Shown here piece by piece: positions 46,596 through 55,468 of a stretch of DNA of 64,000 bases. A program made the position numbers and the translations under genes. This stretch comes from Streptomyces sp. MH60 (GTDB taxonomy: Bacteria; Actinomycetota; Actinomycetes; Streptomycetales; Streptomycetaceae), in the NCBI RefSeq assembly GCF_002939385.1, contig NZ_MULI01000001.1, positions 62,001-126,000 of the forward strand, in the 5' to 3' direction. Numbering within the stretch: the stretch's first letter is position 1; each line of letters starts with the position of its first letter. The notes under the pieces are model-generated. The model ran no database searches and had not been told where the DNA came from. It saw only the letters and a program-made list of their open reading frames with translations.

Positions 46596-48155
46596 TCAAG
46601 AGTGCGACGACGGCGAACCAGGCTCCGGAGAAAGCCGGTTGACCAGATCCTCCATCGCGGCGCGCGGCAATGACGGATTGCCCGCCGCCGCCTCGACCAC
46701 CTGCCAGTCCGCGTCGTCCAGCAGTTCCAGGAGGACCTGCGGGGGAAGTGCCGGATGACCGGCGGCCCGGATACGCCCTTGTTCGTCCGCCAGGCAGGCG
46801 AGCAGGGCGGTAGCCGTCGCCCGGGGGTGCCGGGCGACCTCGCGCAGCGCCTTGCGTGCCGCCTTCCCGTGCCGGGTGATGGCCTCCAACAGGGTGGCAG
46901 GGGTGTTGGGGTTGGCGGCCACCTTGGCGGCGACCCGGCTTCCGTGCCGGTCCACCATGGCGTGCAGCTGTCCTTCGGACAGACCCGGGTCCGTGGCGAG
47001 GGGCTTGGCCACCCTCGCGTCGGCGTCGGCGGCCAGGGCGTCGCGTATCCGGGCCGGCAGATCGCGCCGCTGGGCCAGGAGCATACGTGCCGCGGGGTCC
47101 GACGACCGGGCCAGTTCCTCCACCTCGGCCGGGGAGGCGGTGGCGATCCGGGGCAGCAGGGTGGGGCCGACCCGGGTCTTCCCGGCCACTTGGAGGAGCA
47201 CGTCGAGGGGCACGTCGGGATGGTGCGCGACCGCGCGCCGTACTTGGGCGGACGGATCGCCGGACAGCGCGCGCAGCACGGTGCCGTCGGCCGCGGGGTT
47301 CGCGGCGAGGTCTTCCCGGACACCGGGAAGGGGGTCCGCCACGAGTCGGGCGGTCACCTCGGAGGACAGGCCCGGGCGGGCGGCGAGCACCCAACGCAGC
47401 AGCGCCGAGGGGTGATCGACGAAACCGGCGACGGCCTCTGCGGGTGTGGCAGGGTTGCGCAGGGCCGCCTCCTGGATCTCGTGCACGGCGGACTCGTGGG
47501 AGCCGCCACAGCGCGCCCCCGGCGGCAAGTCGCAGTCGGGACGCGGGCATTCCCGGTCATGCGCGAACGGAATCTCTTCCTGGTCGCAGACCGGGCAACG
47601 CCGTGCGGCAGGCAGTCCCGCACCGGTCAGCAGCGCCGCCAGCAGGACCGGAGGTGTCGCCTCGTTGGCCGCGACGGCACGGCGGACCTCCGTGTGCGGA
47701 TGGGCCGCGAGCCGGACGGTGGCGTCCTGCCCAGCCCACAACGCCAGCTCCGCGACGACTCCTACGTCGGTGTCCGCGACGAGTGCCTCGACCACGTCCG
47801 GCGGGAGGCGCGGGCAGGCCGCCAGCTTCTCCCGGCGGACGCGGTCCGGGTCGCCCGCGAGCAGGCGGGCCCACCGGGGATCACCGCCGCCCTCGCCGAG
47901 CAGTGCGAGGGCGGCGTCCGGCCGCGTCACCGGATCGATGTCCGCCTCGGTCAGCCGTCCCTCGTGCACGAGCCGGACCGCGCACTCCGGTACGCGCGAT
48001 ACCAGGGCGAGCACCTGTGCACGGCCGAGATCCTCACGGCCCGCCAGGTCTTGGGCGATGTCGGGGTCAGCGACCGCGATCAGTCGGTCGACCAACTCGG
48101 CCGGCAGCACGGGGTTGGCGGCGAGGCCGCACAGGACGTGGTTCACAGCGGGCAT
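46596..48155 (-). CDS. Leucine-rich-repeat-variant (LRV) protein with a Cys cluster
   Basis: A 519-aa soluble helical-repeat protein. Almost the whole length is repeats of about 24 residues of the form LAANPxxPxxLLxxLxxDxDxxVRxxVA; examples are VAANEATPPVLLAALL, LAANPAADGTVLRALS and VAANPNTPATLLEAIT, matching the LRV repeat. A central insert holds six Cys: RRCPVCDQEEIPFAHDRECP then RPDCDLPPGARC, a likely zinc or iron-sulfur site. The prototype LRV protein of Azotobacter carries a 4Fe-4S cluster (general knowledge). ATG at 48155 follows GGGAAGA. Function unknown. Confidence 0.82.
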   Translation of the reverse strand: MPAVNHVLCGLAANPVLPAELVDRLIAVADPDIAQDLAGREDLGRAQVLALVSRVPECAVRLVHEGRLTEADIDPVTRPDAALALLGEGGGDPRWARLLAGDPDRVRREKLAACPRLPPDVVEALVADTDVGVVAELALWAGQDATVRLAAHPHTEVRRAVAANEATPPVLLAALLTGAGLPAARRCPVCDQEEIPFAHDRECPRPDCDLPPGARCGGSHESAVHEIQEAALRNPATPAEAVAGFVDHPSALLRWVLAARPGLSSEVTARLVADPLPGVREDLAANPAADGTVLRALSGDPSAQVRRAVAHHPDVPLDVLLQVAGKTRVGPTLLPRIATASPAEVEELARSSDPAARMLLAQRRDLPARIRDALAADADARVAKPLATDPGLSEGQLHAMVDRHGSRVAAKVAANPNTPATLLEAITRHGKAARKALREVARHPRATATALLACLADEQGRIRAAGHPALPPQVLLELLDDADWQVVEAAAGNPSLPRAAMEDLVNRLSPEPGSPSSHS

Positions 48156-48240
48156 TCTTCCCGGTCCGCGACCGGGCGCCGTCGGGACGAGGAGTCTCGC
48201 ACCGACCGAGAGACGCGATCGCGTCGGCACGGCCGGAGGT

Positions 48241-49185
48241 TCACTTGGATTCGAGCCGTCCCAGGGGATGGGTGGTGACGGACAGGTCACGCTGGGCCGT
48301 TGTCCAGGCGGTGCTGTCGATGTCGAGGGTGTGGCGGAGGTAGGCCAGGGTGACGCGCTGGACCAGGGCGACGTGGGCGGGGTTCTCGTCGGTGGTCTCC
48401 GCTGCCCCGTAACCGGAGATGCCGCCGAGGAAGTGTTCCGCTCCGAAGAGCGTCAGGAGGCTCTTCTCGCCGGGGCTCAGCACGTACGGGTCGGCCGTCC
48501 AGTCCGCGCCGCGGACGGTGAGCGGGAGGTCGTCCTCGTCGCCCGCGACCACGAGGGCGGGGGCGGTCATGTGCGTGAAGTCGGGGTGCCGCAACCAGGG
48601 GAGGTGCTCGGCGGCGAACGGCGTCAGGGCGTCGCCGCCGGCGCCGGCCGTCGCGAGCAGTACCCCCGCCTTGACCCGGGGGTCGGAGAGGTCTGCCGCC
48701 TCCCCGGTGGCGGGGTCGCGGACGCGCAGACCCAGCAGGATGCCCGCCGTCTGGCCGCCGAAGGAGTGGCCGGCCGCCGCGACGCGGGTCCGGTCCAGCC
48801 GCCCGGCGAGGCCGGGGACGGCCGCCTCCACCGCGTCCAGCTCGTCGAGGACCCGCTTCATGTCCTCGACGCGCGAGCGCCACAGGCCCGGCCTGCGCGG
48901 GTCGTCCCCGGGCAGGTCCAGTGTCCGGGAGTCGAGATGAGTGGGCTGGACCACCACGAAGCCGTGGGCGGCCCAGTGGTCGGCGAGCGGGCCGTAGCCG
49001 TCGAGCGACGAGCCGAAGCCGTGCGCGAGGAGGACGACGGGCAGGCCGTGCCCGGTCACCGGCGCCGACACACGCACACGCAGCTCCTCGCCCCGCCCGG
49101 GCACGTGCAGCACGACGGGTTTGACCGAGACGACCGGTGTGGTGGTGGCGACGACGCGGGCCGTCGCGCTGACGGGTGCGCTCAT
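48241..49185 (-). CDS. Alpha/beta hydrolase, PAF-acetylhydrolase/chlorophyllase-like (paralogue 2)
   Basis: A 314-aa alpha/beta hydrolase. Nucleophile elbow AAAGHSFGGQTAGILLG, oxyanion region VVLLAHGFGSSLDGYG, acid in VVAGDEDDL and His in TLFGAEHFLGGISGYG. It shares most motifs with the hydrolase at 12948-13907, including the ends THPLGRLESK and PDPLGRVESK. Here the gene is divergent from a MerR-type regulator. Substrate unknown. Confidence 0.88.
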   Translation of the reverse strand: MSAPVSATARVVATTTPVVSVKPVVLHVPGRGEELRVRVSAPVTGHGLPVVLLAHGFGSSLDGYGPLADHWAAHGFVVVQPTHLDSRTLDLPGDDPRRPGLWRSRVEDMKRVLDELDAVEAAVPGLAGRLDRTRVAAAGHSFGGQTAGILLGLRVRDPATGEAADLSDPRVKAGVLLATAGAGGDALTPFAAEHLPWLRHPDFTHMTAPALVVAGDEDDLPLTVRGADWTADPYVLSPGEKSLLTLFGAEHFLGGISGYGAAETTDENPAHVALVQRVTLAYLRHTLDIDSTAWTTAQRDLSVTTHPLGRLESK

Positions 49186-49269
49186 GAAGGTGCCCTTCTT
49201 TCTGCCGGCCCCAGGGAGTGGGGGAGAAGGGCCCGGGACTGGGCGGGGCCCTCGGGAGTTACGCTAAAA

Positions 49270-49287
49270 CCTGACGTTGACGTGAGG
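49270..49287. promoter_or_regulatory. Candidate MerR operator
   Basis: CCTGACGTTGACGTGAGG, 8-bp arms with one mismatch around TG, in the divergent promoter of the hydrolase and the MerR gene, 39 bp before the MerR ATG. Confidence 0.5.
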
Positions 49288-49326
49288 GGCAAGTCGCACG
49301 GCCCGGACCGGGAGAGGAGGCGCGGG

Positions 49327-49704
49327 ATGCGCATCGGGGAGCTCGCCGCCAGAACGGGCGTCAGCGTGCGGGCGCTGCGCTACTACGAGGAACAGGAACT
49401 GCTCGTCGCGGAGCGCAGCCACAGCGGCCAGCGGCAGTACCCCGAGAGCGCGGTCGACCACGTCCGACTGATCCAGCGGCTCTACGCCGCGGGCCTGTCG
49501 AGCCGGACCATCGTCGAACTCATGCCGTACGCGGTCGACGGCAGGGCCACGCCGGAACTGCTCGACCGCCTGTCCACGGAGCGGGACCGCGTCGAGGGCC
49601 GGATCACCGCACTGGTCGGCACCCGGGACCGACTCGACTCCGTCATCACCGGCGCCACGAGCAACCTCGACACCGGCCGGCCCTGCCGCGCCGGAACCTC
49701 CTGA
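49327..49704 (+). CDS. MerR family transcriptional regulator
   Basis: A 125-aa MerR regulator. The HTH is MRIGELAARTGVSVRALRYYEEQELL, followed by the wing with SGQRQYPESAVDHVRLIQRLYAAGLS and a dimerisation helix containing LDRLSTERDRVEGRI. No metal-binding Cys residues, so it probably senses an organic ligand or another signal. AGGAGG stands before the ATG at 49327. It likely controls the divergent hydrolase gene. Confidence 0.9.
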   Translation: MRIGELAARTGVSVRALRYYEEQELLVAERSHSGQRQYPESAVDHVRLIQRLYAAGLSSRTIVELMPYAVDGRATPELLDRLSTERDRVEGRITALVGTRDRLDSVITGATSNLDTGRPCRAGTS

Positions 49705-49904
49705 GCCGCTCACCCGTGAGCCCCACGGCGTCCATCCGGACCGTCCCGGCCCGCGCCCTCGCGGGTAGGGCCGACCGGGTAGAGGATGACCCGTTCGGTG
49801 CTGCCCGCCCGGCAAACGACCTCGTCGCTGCTAGTTTCGCCAGCCGTCGGAGGAATCCGGACGTCTCGGTAGGAGACGGGCGTCGGCTTGGAGAGGGAGT
49901 ACGG

Positions 49905-51038
49905 GTGACTGGTGTGCGCGAGGAACCGTCGGGGACGGGCGGTCCGTTCGGGCGAAGGACCTTCATGGCGTCGGCCGTCCTGACGGCGGCCGCCCCCGTC
50001 TCGGCCGCCGCCCCCGCCCGCGCGGCCGGGCGGCCGGAGGGCACCGTGTCCGGCTGCCGGTCCGTGGCACGGCTGCTCGCCGTCCCCGAAGGGGGCCGCG
50101 GCGTCGACTGGCTGCGGGAGGCCCTCCAGGTCGCCGTCGCACTCGAACTCGCCACGATCCCGCCCTACCTGTGCGGATGGTGGTCCGTGGGGGACCGCAG
50201 CAGCCACGTCGCACGGCTGATCCGGCGCATCATCGGCGACGAGATGTACCACATGGGCGTCGTCTGCAACCTGCTGGCGGCCGTGGGCGGCCGGCCGCGG
50301 ATCACGGACGCGGCCCTCGCCTACCCCGGCCCCCTCCCCGGCGGGGTGCGCGAGGAGGTGAACGTCTACCTCTCGGGCCTCACCAGGCCCTTCGTGCACG
50401 ACGTGATGATGGCGATCGAGGCCCCGGAGGAGCCCCTCGCCCGCGGCCTGGACAACTCGCCCAGCATCGGCCACTTCTACGACGACCTGCTGCGCGCCTT
50501 CCGGTCCACCGCGCCCGCGCTGTCGGCCCGTGGGCAGTTGTCCCAGCGCATCGGCTCCGACGTCCTGGAACCCGTCACCGACCTCGACGGCGTCGAGCGG
50601 GCGATCGAGATCATCAAGGAACAGGGGGAGGGCACCGCCAGTTCCCCCGAGGACGCCTTCGGTGACGACTATCCGGCCCACTACTACGCCTTCGGCGAGA
50701 TCTACCACGGACGGCAACTGCGCCAGGAGGACGACGGCTGGCGGTTCACCGGCGCCCCCGTGCCCTTCCCCGACGCACGCCCCATGGCCCGGGTCCCGGC
50801 CGGTGGCTGGCCCGATCCGCCGCAGCGGGTGGCGGACCTCCTCGACCGGTTCGACACCGCCTACGCCAAGGTGCTGAGCACCCTGGAGGCGGCCTGGGCG
50901 CACGGCGACGCGCGCACCCTGGGCTCGGCCGTGCGGACGATGCGCGGACTGGAGAGCCCCGCCCTGGAGCTGATGGAAACCGGCATCCCGGGCGCCCGGG
51001 GCAACTACGGACCCCAGTTCCGCCCGCCCCGCGGATGA
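49905..51038 (+). CDS. Tat-exported ferritin-like (VioB/iminophenyl-pyruvate dimer synthase-type) protein
   Basis: A 377-aa protein with a twin-arginine leader (FGRRTFMASAVLTAAAPVSAAAPARA) and a ferritin-like domain. WLREALQVAVALELATIPPYLCGWW is the signature start of the VioB-type ferritin-like family; IIGDEMYHMGVVCNLLAAVGG and FGEIYHGRQL supply further Glu/His ligands for a di-metal site. Related domains occur in violacein VioB. No biosynthetic partners lie nearby, so the reaction is unknown. GTG at 49905 follows GAGAGGGA. Confidence 0.82.
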   Translation: MTGVREEPSGTGGPFGRRTFMASAVLTAAAPVSAAAPARAAGRPEGTVSGCRSVARLLAVPEGGRGVDWLREALQVAVALELATIPPYLCGWWSVGDRSSHVARLIRRIIGDEMYHMGVVCNLLAAVGGRPRITDAALAYPGPLPGGVREEVNVYLSGLTRPFVHDVMMAIEAPEEPLARGLDNSPSIGHFYDDLLRAFRSTAPALSARGQLSQRIGSDVLEPVTDLDGVERAIEIIKEQGEGTASSPEDAFGDDYPAHYYAFGEIYHGRQLRQEDDGWRFTGAPVPFPDARPMARVPAGGWPDPPQRVADLLDRFDTAYAKVLSTLEAAWAHGDARTLGSAVRTMRGLESPALELMETGIPGARGNYGPQFRPPRG

Positions 51039-51117
51039 CGTCGGCGGGACGGTCACGCGGTCCCGACCGTGTGCGGACGCGTGCCCTCCTGGAGGCGACC
51101 GACCGCCTGGACGGACG

Positions 51118-51510
51118 CTACTGGACCTGCATGATCTGGATCAGGTTGCCGCAGGTGTCGTCGAGGACAGCCGTGGTGACCGCGCCCATCTCCAGCGGCT
51201 CCTGGGCGAAGTGCACCCCGAGACCGCGCAGCCTGTCGTACTCGGCCCGTACGTCGTCCACGGCGAAGGACGCGGCCGGGATGCCGTCCTCGGCCAGCGC
51301 CGTCCGGTACGGCCGCACCGCGGGATGGGCGGAGGGCTCGAGCAGCAGCTCGGTCCCGTCGGGGGCCTCGGGCGAGACCACGGTCAGCCACCGGTCCCCG
51401 CCCGCCCCCACCGGCACGTCGTGCTTCTTCAGGAAGCCCAGCGCCTCGGTGTAGAAGCGCAGGGCATGCGCCTGGTCGTCGACGAAGACGCTGGTGAGGT
51501 GGATCTTCAT
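51118..51510 (-). CDS. VOC family (glyoxalase/bleomycin-resistance-like) protein
   Basis: A 130-aa vicinal-oxygen-chelate protein with two beta-alpha-beta-beta-beta repeats: HLTSVFVDDQAHALRFYTEALGFL and ASFAVDDVRAEYDRLRGLGVHFA, ending TAVLDDTCGNLIQIMQ. His3/Glu-type positions suggest a metal site. ATG at 51510. Functions range from lyases to dioxygenases and drug binding; no assignment possible. Confidence 0.88.
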   Translation of the reverse strand: MKIHLTSVFVDDQAHALRFYTEALGFLKKHDVPVGAGGDRWLTVVSPEAPDGTELLLEPSAHPAVRPYRTALAEDGIPAASFAVDDVRAEYDRLRGLGVHFAQEPLEMGAVTTAVLDDTCGNLIQIMQVQ

Positions 51511-51596
51511 GGGGTCATCTCCGGTGCGTGGGTTCCGGGCCGTCGGGTCACGAGGTGCTCGGGCGGGCCGAAACCCTCCGGGACACCACCTGCCTA

Positions 51597-52355
51597 TCAA
51601 GGGCCCGCGTGTCCGGCAACGGCCCAGACCTCGGCCAGGGCCGAGGTGGTGAGTACGCGGCCGGGGTGGCCGTGTCCCGCCAGCCCGCCCTCGCGCAGCA
51701 GGAGGCAGGCCTCGGCGGAGCGTGCGGCCGCCAGGTCGTGCGTGGCGTGGACGACCGTCACGCCGTCGGAGACCAGCTCCGCCAGGAGCGCGGTGATGCG
51801 CTCCCGGGCCTCCGGGTCCAGGCCGGTGGTCGGTTCGTCCAGGAGGAGCAGGTCGGACTGCTGGGCGAGACCCTGGGCGATGAGCGCGCGCTGTCGCTGA
51901 CCGCCCGACAGCTCCCCGAGCTGACGCGGGGCGAGGTCGGCGACGCCGAGCCGGTCGAGCGCCGAGTCCACGACCAGGTGGTCCCGGCGGTTCAGCCGGC
52001 GCCACGGCCCGCGCTCACCCCACCGCCCCATCTCCACGGCCTGCCGGACGGTCAGGGGCAGGGCGTCCGCGACGGCGCCCCGCTGCGGCACGAAGGCGGG
52101 CGGCCGCTCGCCGTTCCGGTGGAGGTCTCCCGATGTCGGACGGATCACACCGGCCAGCACGCCGAGCAGCGTCGACTTGCCGCTGCCGTTCGGGCCGACG
52201 AGCGCCGTGACGGCCAACGCCGGTATTTCGCACGTGAGTTGCCGCAGTACGGGTCGCCCCGGATAGCCGGCGCAGAGCCCGGTCAGCCGGGCGTGCGACG
52301 TCCGCCCCGGAGTGGCGGAGGGCGAAGGACGGGATTTGTTGAACATGATTTTCAT
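51597..52355 (-). CDS. aztA: Zinc ABC transporter ATPase (AztA/ZnuC-like)
   Basis: A 252-aa ATPase. Walker A is GPNGSGKST, Q-loop FVPQRGAVADALPLTVRQAV (the metal-transporter type), signature [19 protein letters not shown], Walker B LLLLDEPTTGLD, H-loop VVHATHD. ATG at 52355 (MKIMFNKS) lies at the edge of a Zur-like box, so a leaderless or slightly later start (ATG 52346) is possible. Divergent from aztB with only 15 bp between start codons. Expected to be repressed by Zur when zinc is sufficient. Confidence 0.85.
   Translation of the reverse strand: MKIMFNKSRPSPSATPGRTSHARLTGLCAGYPGRPVLRQLTCEIPALAVTALVGPNGSGKSTLLGVLAGVIRPTSGDLHRNGERPPAFVPQRGAVADALPLTVRQAVEMGRWGERGPWRRLNRRDHLVVDSALDRLGVADLAPRQLGELSGGQRQRALIAQGLAQQSDLLLLDEPTTGLDPEARERITALLAELVSDGVTVVHATHDLAAARSAEACLLLREGGLAGHGHPGRVLTTSALAEVWAVAGHAGP
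52340..52354. promoter_or_regulatory. Zur box overlapping the aztA start
   Basis: TGAACATGATTTTCA, 14 of 15 to the actinobacterial Zur palindrome TGAAAATGATTTTCA. It overlaps the first codons of aztA and lies 16 bp before the aztB ATG. Confidence 0.8.
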
Positions 52356-52370
52356 TGTAGTGTCCTCCGC

Positions 52371-53222
52371 ATGGACTGGTTGACGGCCCCGTTCGAAGTG
52401 ACCTTTGTACAACGAGCCCTGTGGGGCGGCATCCTGGTGTCCGCCATCTGCGCGCTGGCCGGCACCTGGGTCGTGCTCAGGGGGATGGCCTTCCTCGGTG
52501 ACGCCATGTCCCACGGGCTGTTGCCCGGGGTCGCGCTGGCGGCGCTGTCCGGCGGCAACCTGCTGCTGGGAGCGGTGGCGAGCGCGGCCGTCATGGCGGC
52601 CGGTGTCACCGTGCTCGGCCGCACGCCGCGGCTCTCCCAGGACACCGGCATAGGGCTGCTCTTCGTCGGCATGCTCTCGCTCGGCGTGATCATCGTGTCG
52701 CGGTCGCAGTCCTTCGCGGTGGACCTGACCGGCTTCCTCTTCGGTGACGTCCTCGCCGTCCGCGAACAGGACCTGCTGCTGCTGGGCGCCGCACTGCTGG
52801 TGGCCCTGCTCGTCGCCGTGCTCGGTCACCGGGCCTTCCTCGTCCTCGCGTTCGACCCGCGCAAGGCCCACACCCTGGGCCTGCGTCCCCGGCTCGCCCA
52901 CGCGGTGCTGCTGGTCCTGCTGGGCCTCGCGATCGTGGCCTCGTTCCACATCGTCGGCACCCTGCTCGTCCTCGGCCTGCTCATCGCACCGCCGGCCGCG
53001 GCCCTGCCCTGGGCGCGCGGCGTGCGCGGCGTCATGGTCCTCGCGGCACTCCTGGGCGTCACCGCCACGTTCGCCGGGCTGCTCCTGTCCTGGCATCTGA
53101 GCACCGCCGCCGGTGCGACCGTCTCGGCCGTGGCGGTGGCCCTGTTCTTCCTCTCCCACGCGGCGTCCGGCCTGCGGCACCTGCGTGCCCGCCCCGCCGC
53201 CCCCGTCCCGACAGTCGACTGA
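52371..53222 (+). CDS. aztB: Zinc ABC transporter permease (AztB/ZnuB-like)
   Basis: A 283-aa ABC-3 family metal permease with about eight helices. MAFLGDAMSHGLLPGVALAAL is the conserved first-helix motif, and FHIVGTLLVLGLLIAPPAAALPWA is the ATPase-coupling loop and following helix typical of ZnuB/AztB. ATG at 52371 follows GTCCTCCGC without a strong Shine-Dalgarno. First gene of the aztB-aztD1-aztC-aztD2 operon. Confidence 0.93.
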   Translation: MDWLTAPFEVTFVQRALWGGILVSAICALAGTWVVLRGMAFLGDAMSHGLLPGVALAALSGGNLLLGAVASAAVMAAGVTVLGRTPRLSQDTGIGLLFVGMLSLGVIIVSRSQSFAVDLTGFLFGDVLAVREQDLLLLGAALLVALLVAVLGHRAFLVLAFDPRKAHTLGLRPRLAHAVLLVLLGLAIVASFHIVGTLLVLGLLIAPPAAALPWARGVRGVMVLAALLGVTATFAGLLLSWHLSTAAGATVSAVAVALFFLSHAASGLRHLRARPAAPVPTVD

Positions 53223-53237
53223 AGGAAATCCGAGGCG

Positions 53238-54482
53238 ATGGACCCCACCATCCGCACAAACACCACGCGTCGGCTCCCGACCGCGCTCGTCCTCACCGCC
53301 GCGCTGCTCGCCACGGGCTGTTCGGGGCGGGCGGACGACGGACCGGAGCCGGCGGCGACCGAGTCGTCCGCCACCCCGCACGGCTACGTCGAAGGAGCGC
53401 GGGAAGCGGCCGAGGAACAGTCCCGGCTGCTCCTCGGCGACCCCGGCACCGGCGCGAGCCGAGTGCTCGACCTCGTCACCGGCAAGGTGCACGAGACCGC
53501 GCCGGTGACCGGTGCCGCCGGGTTGAGCACCGACGGCCGCTTCGGCTTCTTCCACACCGACCACGGTGTGCACGTCGTCGACGGCGGTGCCTGGATGGTG
53601 GACCACGGCGACCACGCGCACTACTACCGGGCGGCGATACGCGACGTCGGCGGCCTCCCGGCCGGCCGCGACGCCGAGATCCGCAGCGACGCCACGGTGA
53701 CCGCGGCGACCGACCGGGACGGCCGGACGACGCTGTACGACCGGACGGCCCTGGAGGAGGGCGAGGCCGGGCCCGCCCGGACGCTCGCCGGGGTGCACGC
53801 CGGCGCCGTCGTCCCGTACGCTGAACACCTGGTCGCGCTCACCGGCGACGACGACTCCGCCGAGGTCACGGTGTACGACCGCGAGGGCAGCCCCGTCGCC
53901 TCGCCGGACGCGACGTGCGAGCGGCCCCGGGGCGACGCCGTCACCCGCCGCGGCGTCGTCCTGGGGTGCGCCGACGGGGCCCTGCTCGTGAGCGCCGAGG
54001 ACGGGGCGTTCACGGCCGAGCGGATCCCGTACGGACAGGACGTGCCCGAGAAGGAACGGGCGACGGCCTTCCGCCACCGGGCCGGCAGCGACACCCTGAC
54101 GGCGCCCGCCGGCGAGCGGGCCGTGTGGGTGCTGGACGTGACCGACCGCGCCTGGACCCGGGTGAGGACCGGGCCGGTCCTGGCGGCCAACACCGCCGGG
54201 GAGGGCTCTCCGCTCCTCGTCCTGGAGACCGACGGCGCCCTGCACGGCTACGACATCGCCACCGGCAGGCACACGGCCCGCACCGAGCCCCTCCTGACCG
54301 GAGCCGGGAAGGCGGCCACCGGCGCGGGCGCACCCGTCGTCGAGGTCGACCGCAGTCGCGCCTACGTCAACGACCGCACCGGCAGACGCGTGTACGAGAT
54401 CGACTACAACGACGACCTGCGCGTCGCGCGCTCCTTCGGCCTCGACATCGCACCCGGCCTGATGGCGGAGACCGGCCGATGA
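53238..54482 (+). CDS. AztD-like zinc metallochaperone lipoprotein (paralogue 1)
   Basis: A 414-aa lipoprotein: signal LPTALVLTAALLATGC with Cys near 30, then a propeller-like repeat protein. A His-rich element DHGDHAHYY (Asp122-Tyr130) is a clear metal site. CERPRGDAVTRRGVVLGCADG keeps the Cys pair shared with its paralogue downstream. Position between a zinc permease and a zinc-binding protein, and the propeller, indicate AztD, which in Paracoccus hands zinc to AztC. Its stop overlaps the aztC start as ATGA. Confidence 0.72.
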   Translation: MDPTIRTNTTRRLPTALVLTAALLATGCSGRADDGPEPAATESSATPHGYVEGAREAAEEQSRLLLGDPGTGASRVLDLVTGKVHETAPVTGAAGLSTDGRFGFFHTDHGVHVVDGGAWMVDHGDHAHYYRAAIRDVGGLPAGRDAEIRSDATVTAATDRDGRTTLYDRTALEEGEAGPARTLAGVHAGAVVPYAEHLVALTGDDDSAEVTVYDREGSPVASPDATCERPRGDAVTRRGVVLGCADGALLVSAEDGAFTAERIPYGQDVPEKERATAFRHRAGSDTLTAPAGERAVWVLDVTDRAWTRVRTGPVLAANTAGEGSPLLVLETDGALHGYDIATGRHTARTEPLLTGAGKAATGAGAPVVEVDRSRAYVNDRTGRRVYEIDYNDDLRVARSFGLDIAPGLMAETGR

Positions 54483-55468
54483 GGGCGACGACGCGCGCAC
54501 GGATCCGGGTCGCACGGCTGCGCCGCCTCCTGATGGGCCTGCTCGCCCTCGTCGCGGCCGCCACCGCCACGGCCTGCACCGGCACGGAGGAACAGCCCCG
54601 CGTCGTCGTGACCACCAACATCCTGGGCGACATCACCCGCCAGGTCGTCGGCGACCAGGCCGAGGTCACGGTCCTCATGAAGCCCGACGCGGACCCGCAC
54701 TCCTTCGGGCTGTCGGCCGTGCAGGCCGCCCAGTTGGAGCGCGCGGACCTCGTGGTCTTCAACGGTCTCGGCCTGGAGGAGAACGTCCTGCGGCACGTGG
54801 CCGCCGCCCGCGAGGCGGGAGTGGCGACCTTCGAGGCCGGCAGGGCCGTCGACCCCCTCACCTTCCGCACCGGGGCAGACGGCGGACCCGAGGGGGAGTC
54901 GGGGCAGCCCGACCCGCACTTCTGGACCGACCCCGACCGCGTGCGCACGGCCGCCCGCCTCATCGCCGACCGCGTGAGCGAGCACGTGAAGGGCGTGGAC
55001 GACGCGGCGGTCCGGGCCAACGCCGCCCGCTACGACGAGCAACTGGAGGACCTCACCGCCTTCATGGAGCAGTCCTTCGACCGGGTGCCCGAGGACCGGC
55101 GCAGCCTGGTGACCAACCACCACGTCTTCGGCTACCTCGCCGACCGCTTCGGCTTCCGCGTCATCGGCGCCGTGATCCCCAGCGGCACGACGCTGGCCTC
55201 CCCCAGCTCCTCCGACCTGCGCTCGCTGACCCGGGCCATGGAGAAGGCCGGGGTCCGGACGGTGTTCGCCGACTCCTCGCAGCCCAAGCGGCTCGCCGAG
55301 GTCCTGCGCACCGAACTCGGCGGCGGGGTGCGGGTCGTGGAGCTGTACTCCGAGTCCCTGACCGCCGAGAACGAGGGCGCCGCCACCTATCTGCGGATGA
55401 TGCGCGCCAACACCACCGCCATGACCGACGGACTGGCCGTCGGCAGCCCGAAAGGAACGCACAGTTGA
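54479..55468 (+). CDS. aztC: Zinc-binding lipoprotein (AztC/ZnuA-like)
   Basis: A 329-aa cluster A-I solute-binding protein. Lipobox-type end ATATAC. Ligand positions are His74 (PDADPHSFGLS), His147 (QPDPHFWTDP), His214/215 (LVTNHHVFGYLADR) and Asp265 (VFADSSQPKR), the three-His-plus-Asp set of zinc-type proteins. No long His-rich loop, unlike E. coli ZnuA but like AztC. ATGA overlap with the gene before and TTGA overlap with the gene after. Confidence 0.92.
   Translation: MRATTRARIRVARLRRLLMGLLALVAAATATACTGTEEQPRVVVTTNILGDITRQVVGDQAEVTVLMKPDADPHSFGLSAVQAAQLERADLVVFNGLGLEENVLRHVAAAREAGVATFEAGRAVDPLTFRTGADGGPEGESGQPDPHFWTDPDRVRTAARLIADRVSEHVKGVDDAAVRANAARYDEQLEDLTAFMEQSFDRVPEDRRSLVTNHHVFGYLADRFGFRVIGAVIPSGTTLASPSSSDLRSLTRAMEKAGVRTVFADSSQPKRLAEVLRTELGGGVRVVELYSESLTAENEGAATYLRMMRANTTAMTDGLAVGSPKGTHS

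Noticed and set aside
51597..54515. Extended reading frame of the aztA gene upstream of its start
   Set aside because: The extension is antisense to aztB and aztD1 and low-complexity; a Zur-like box sits at the true start.
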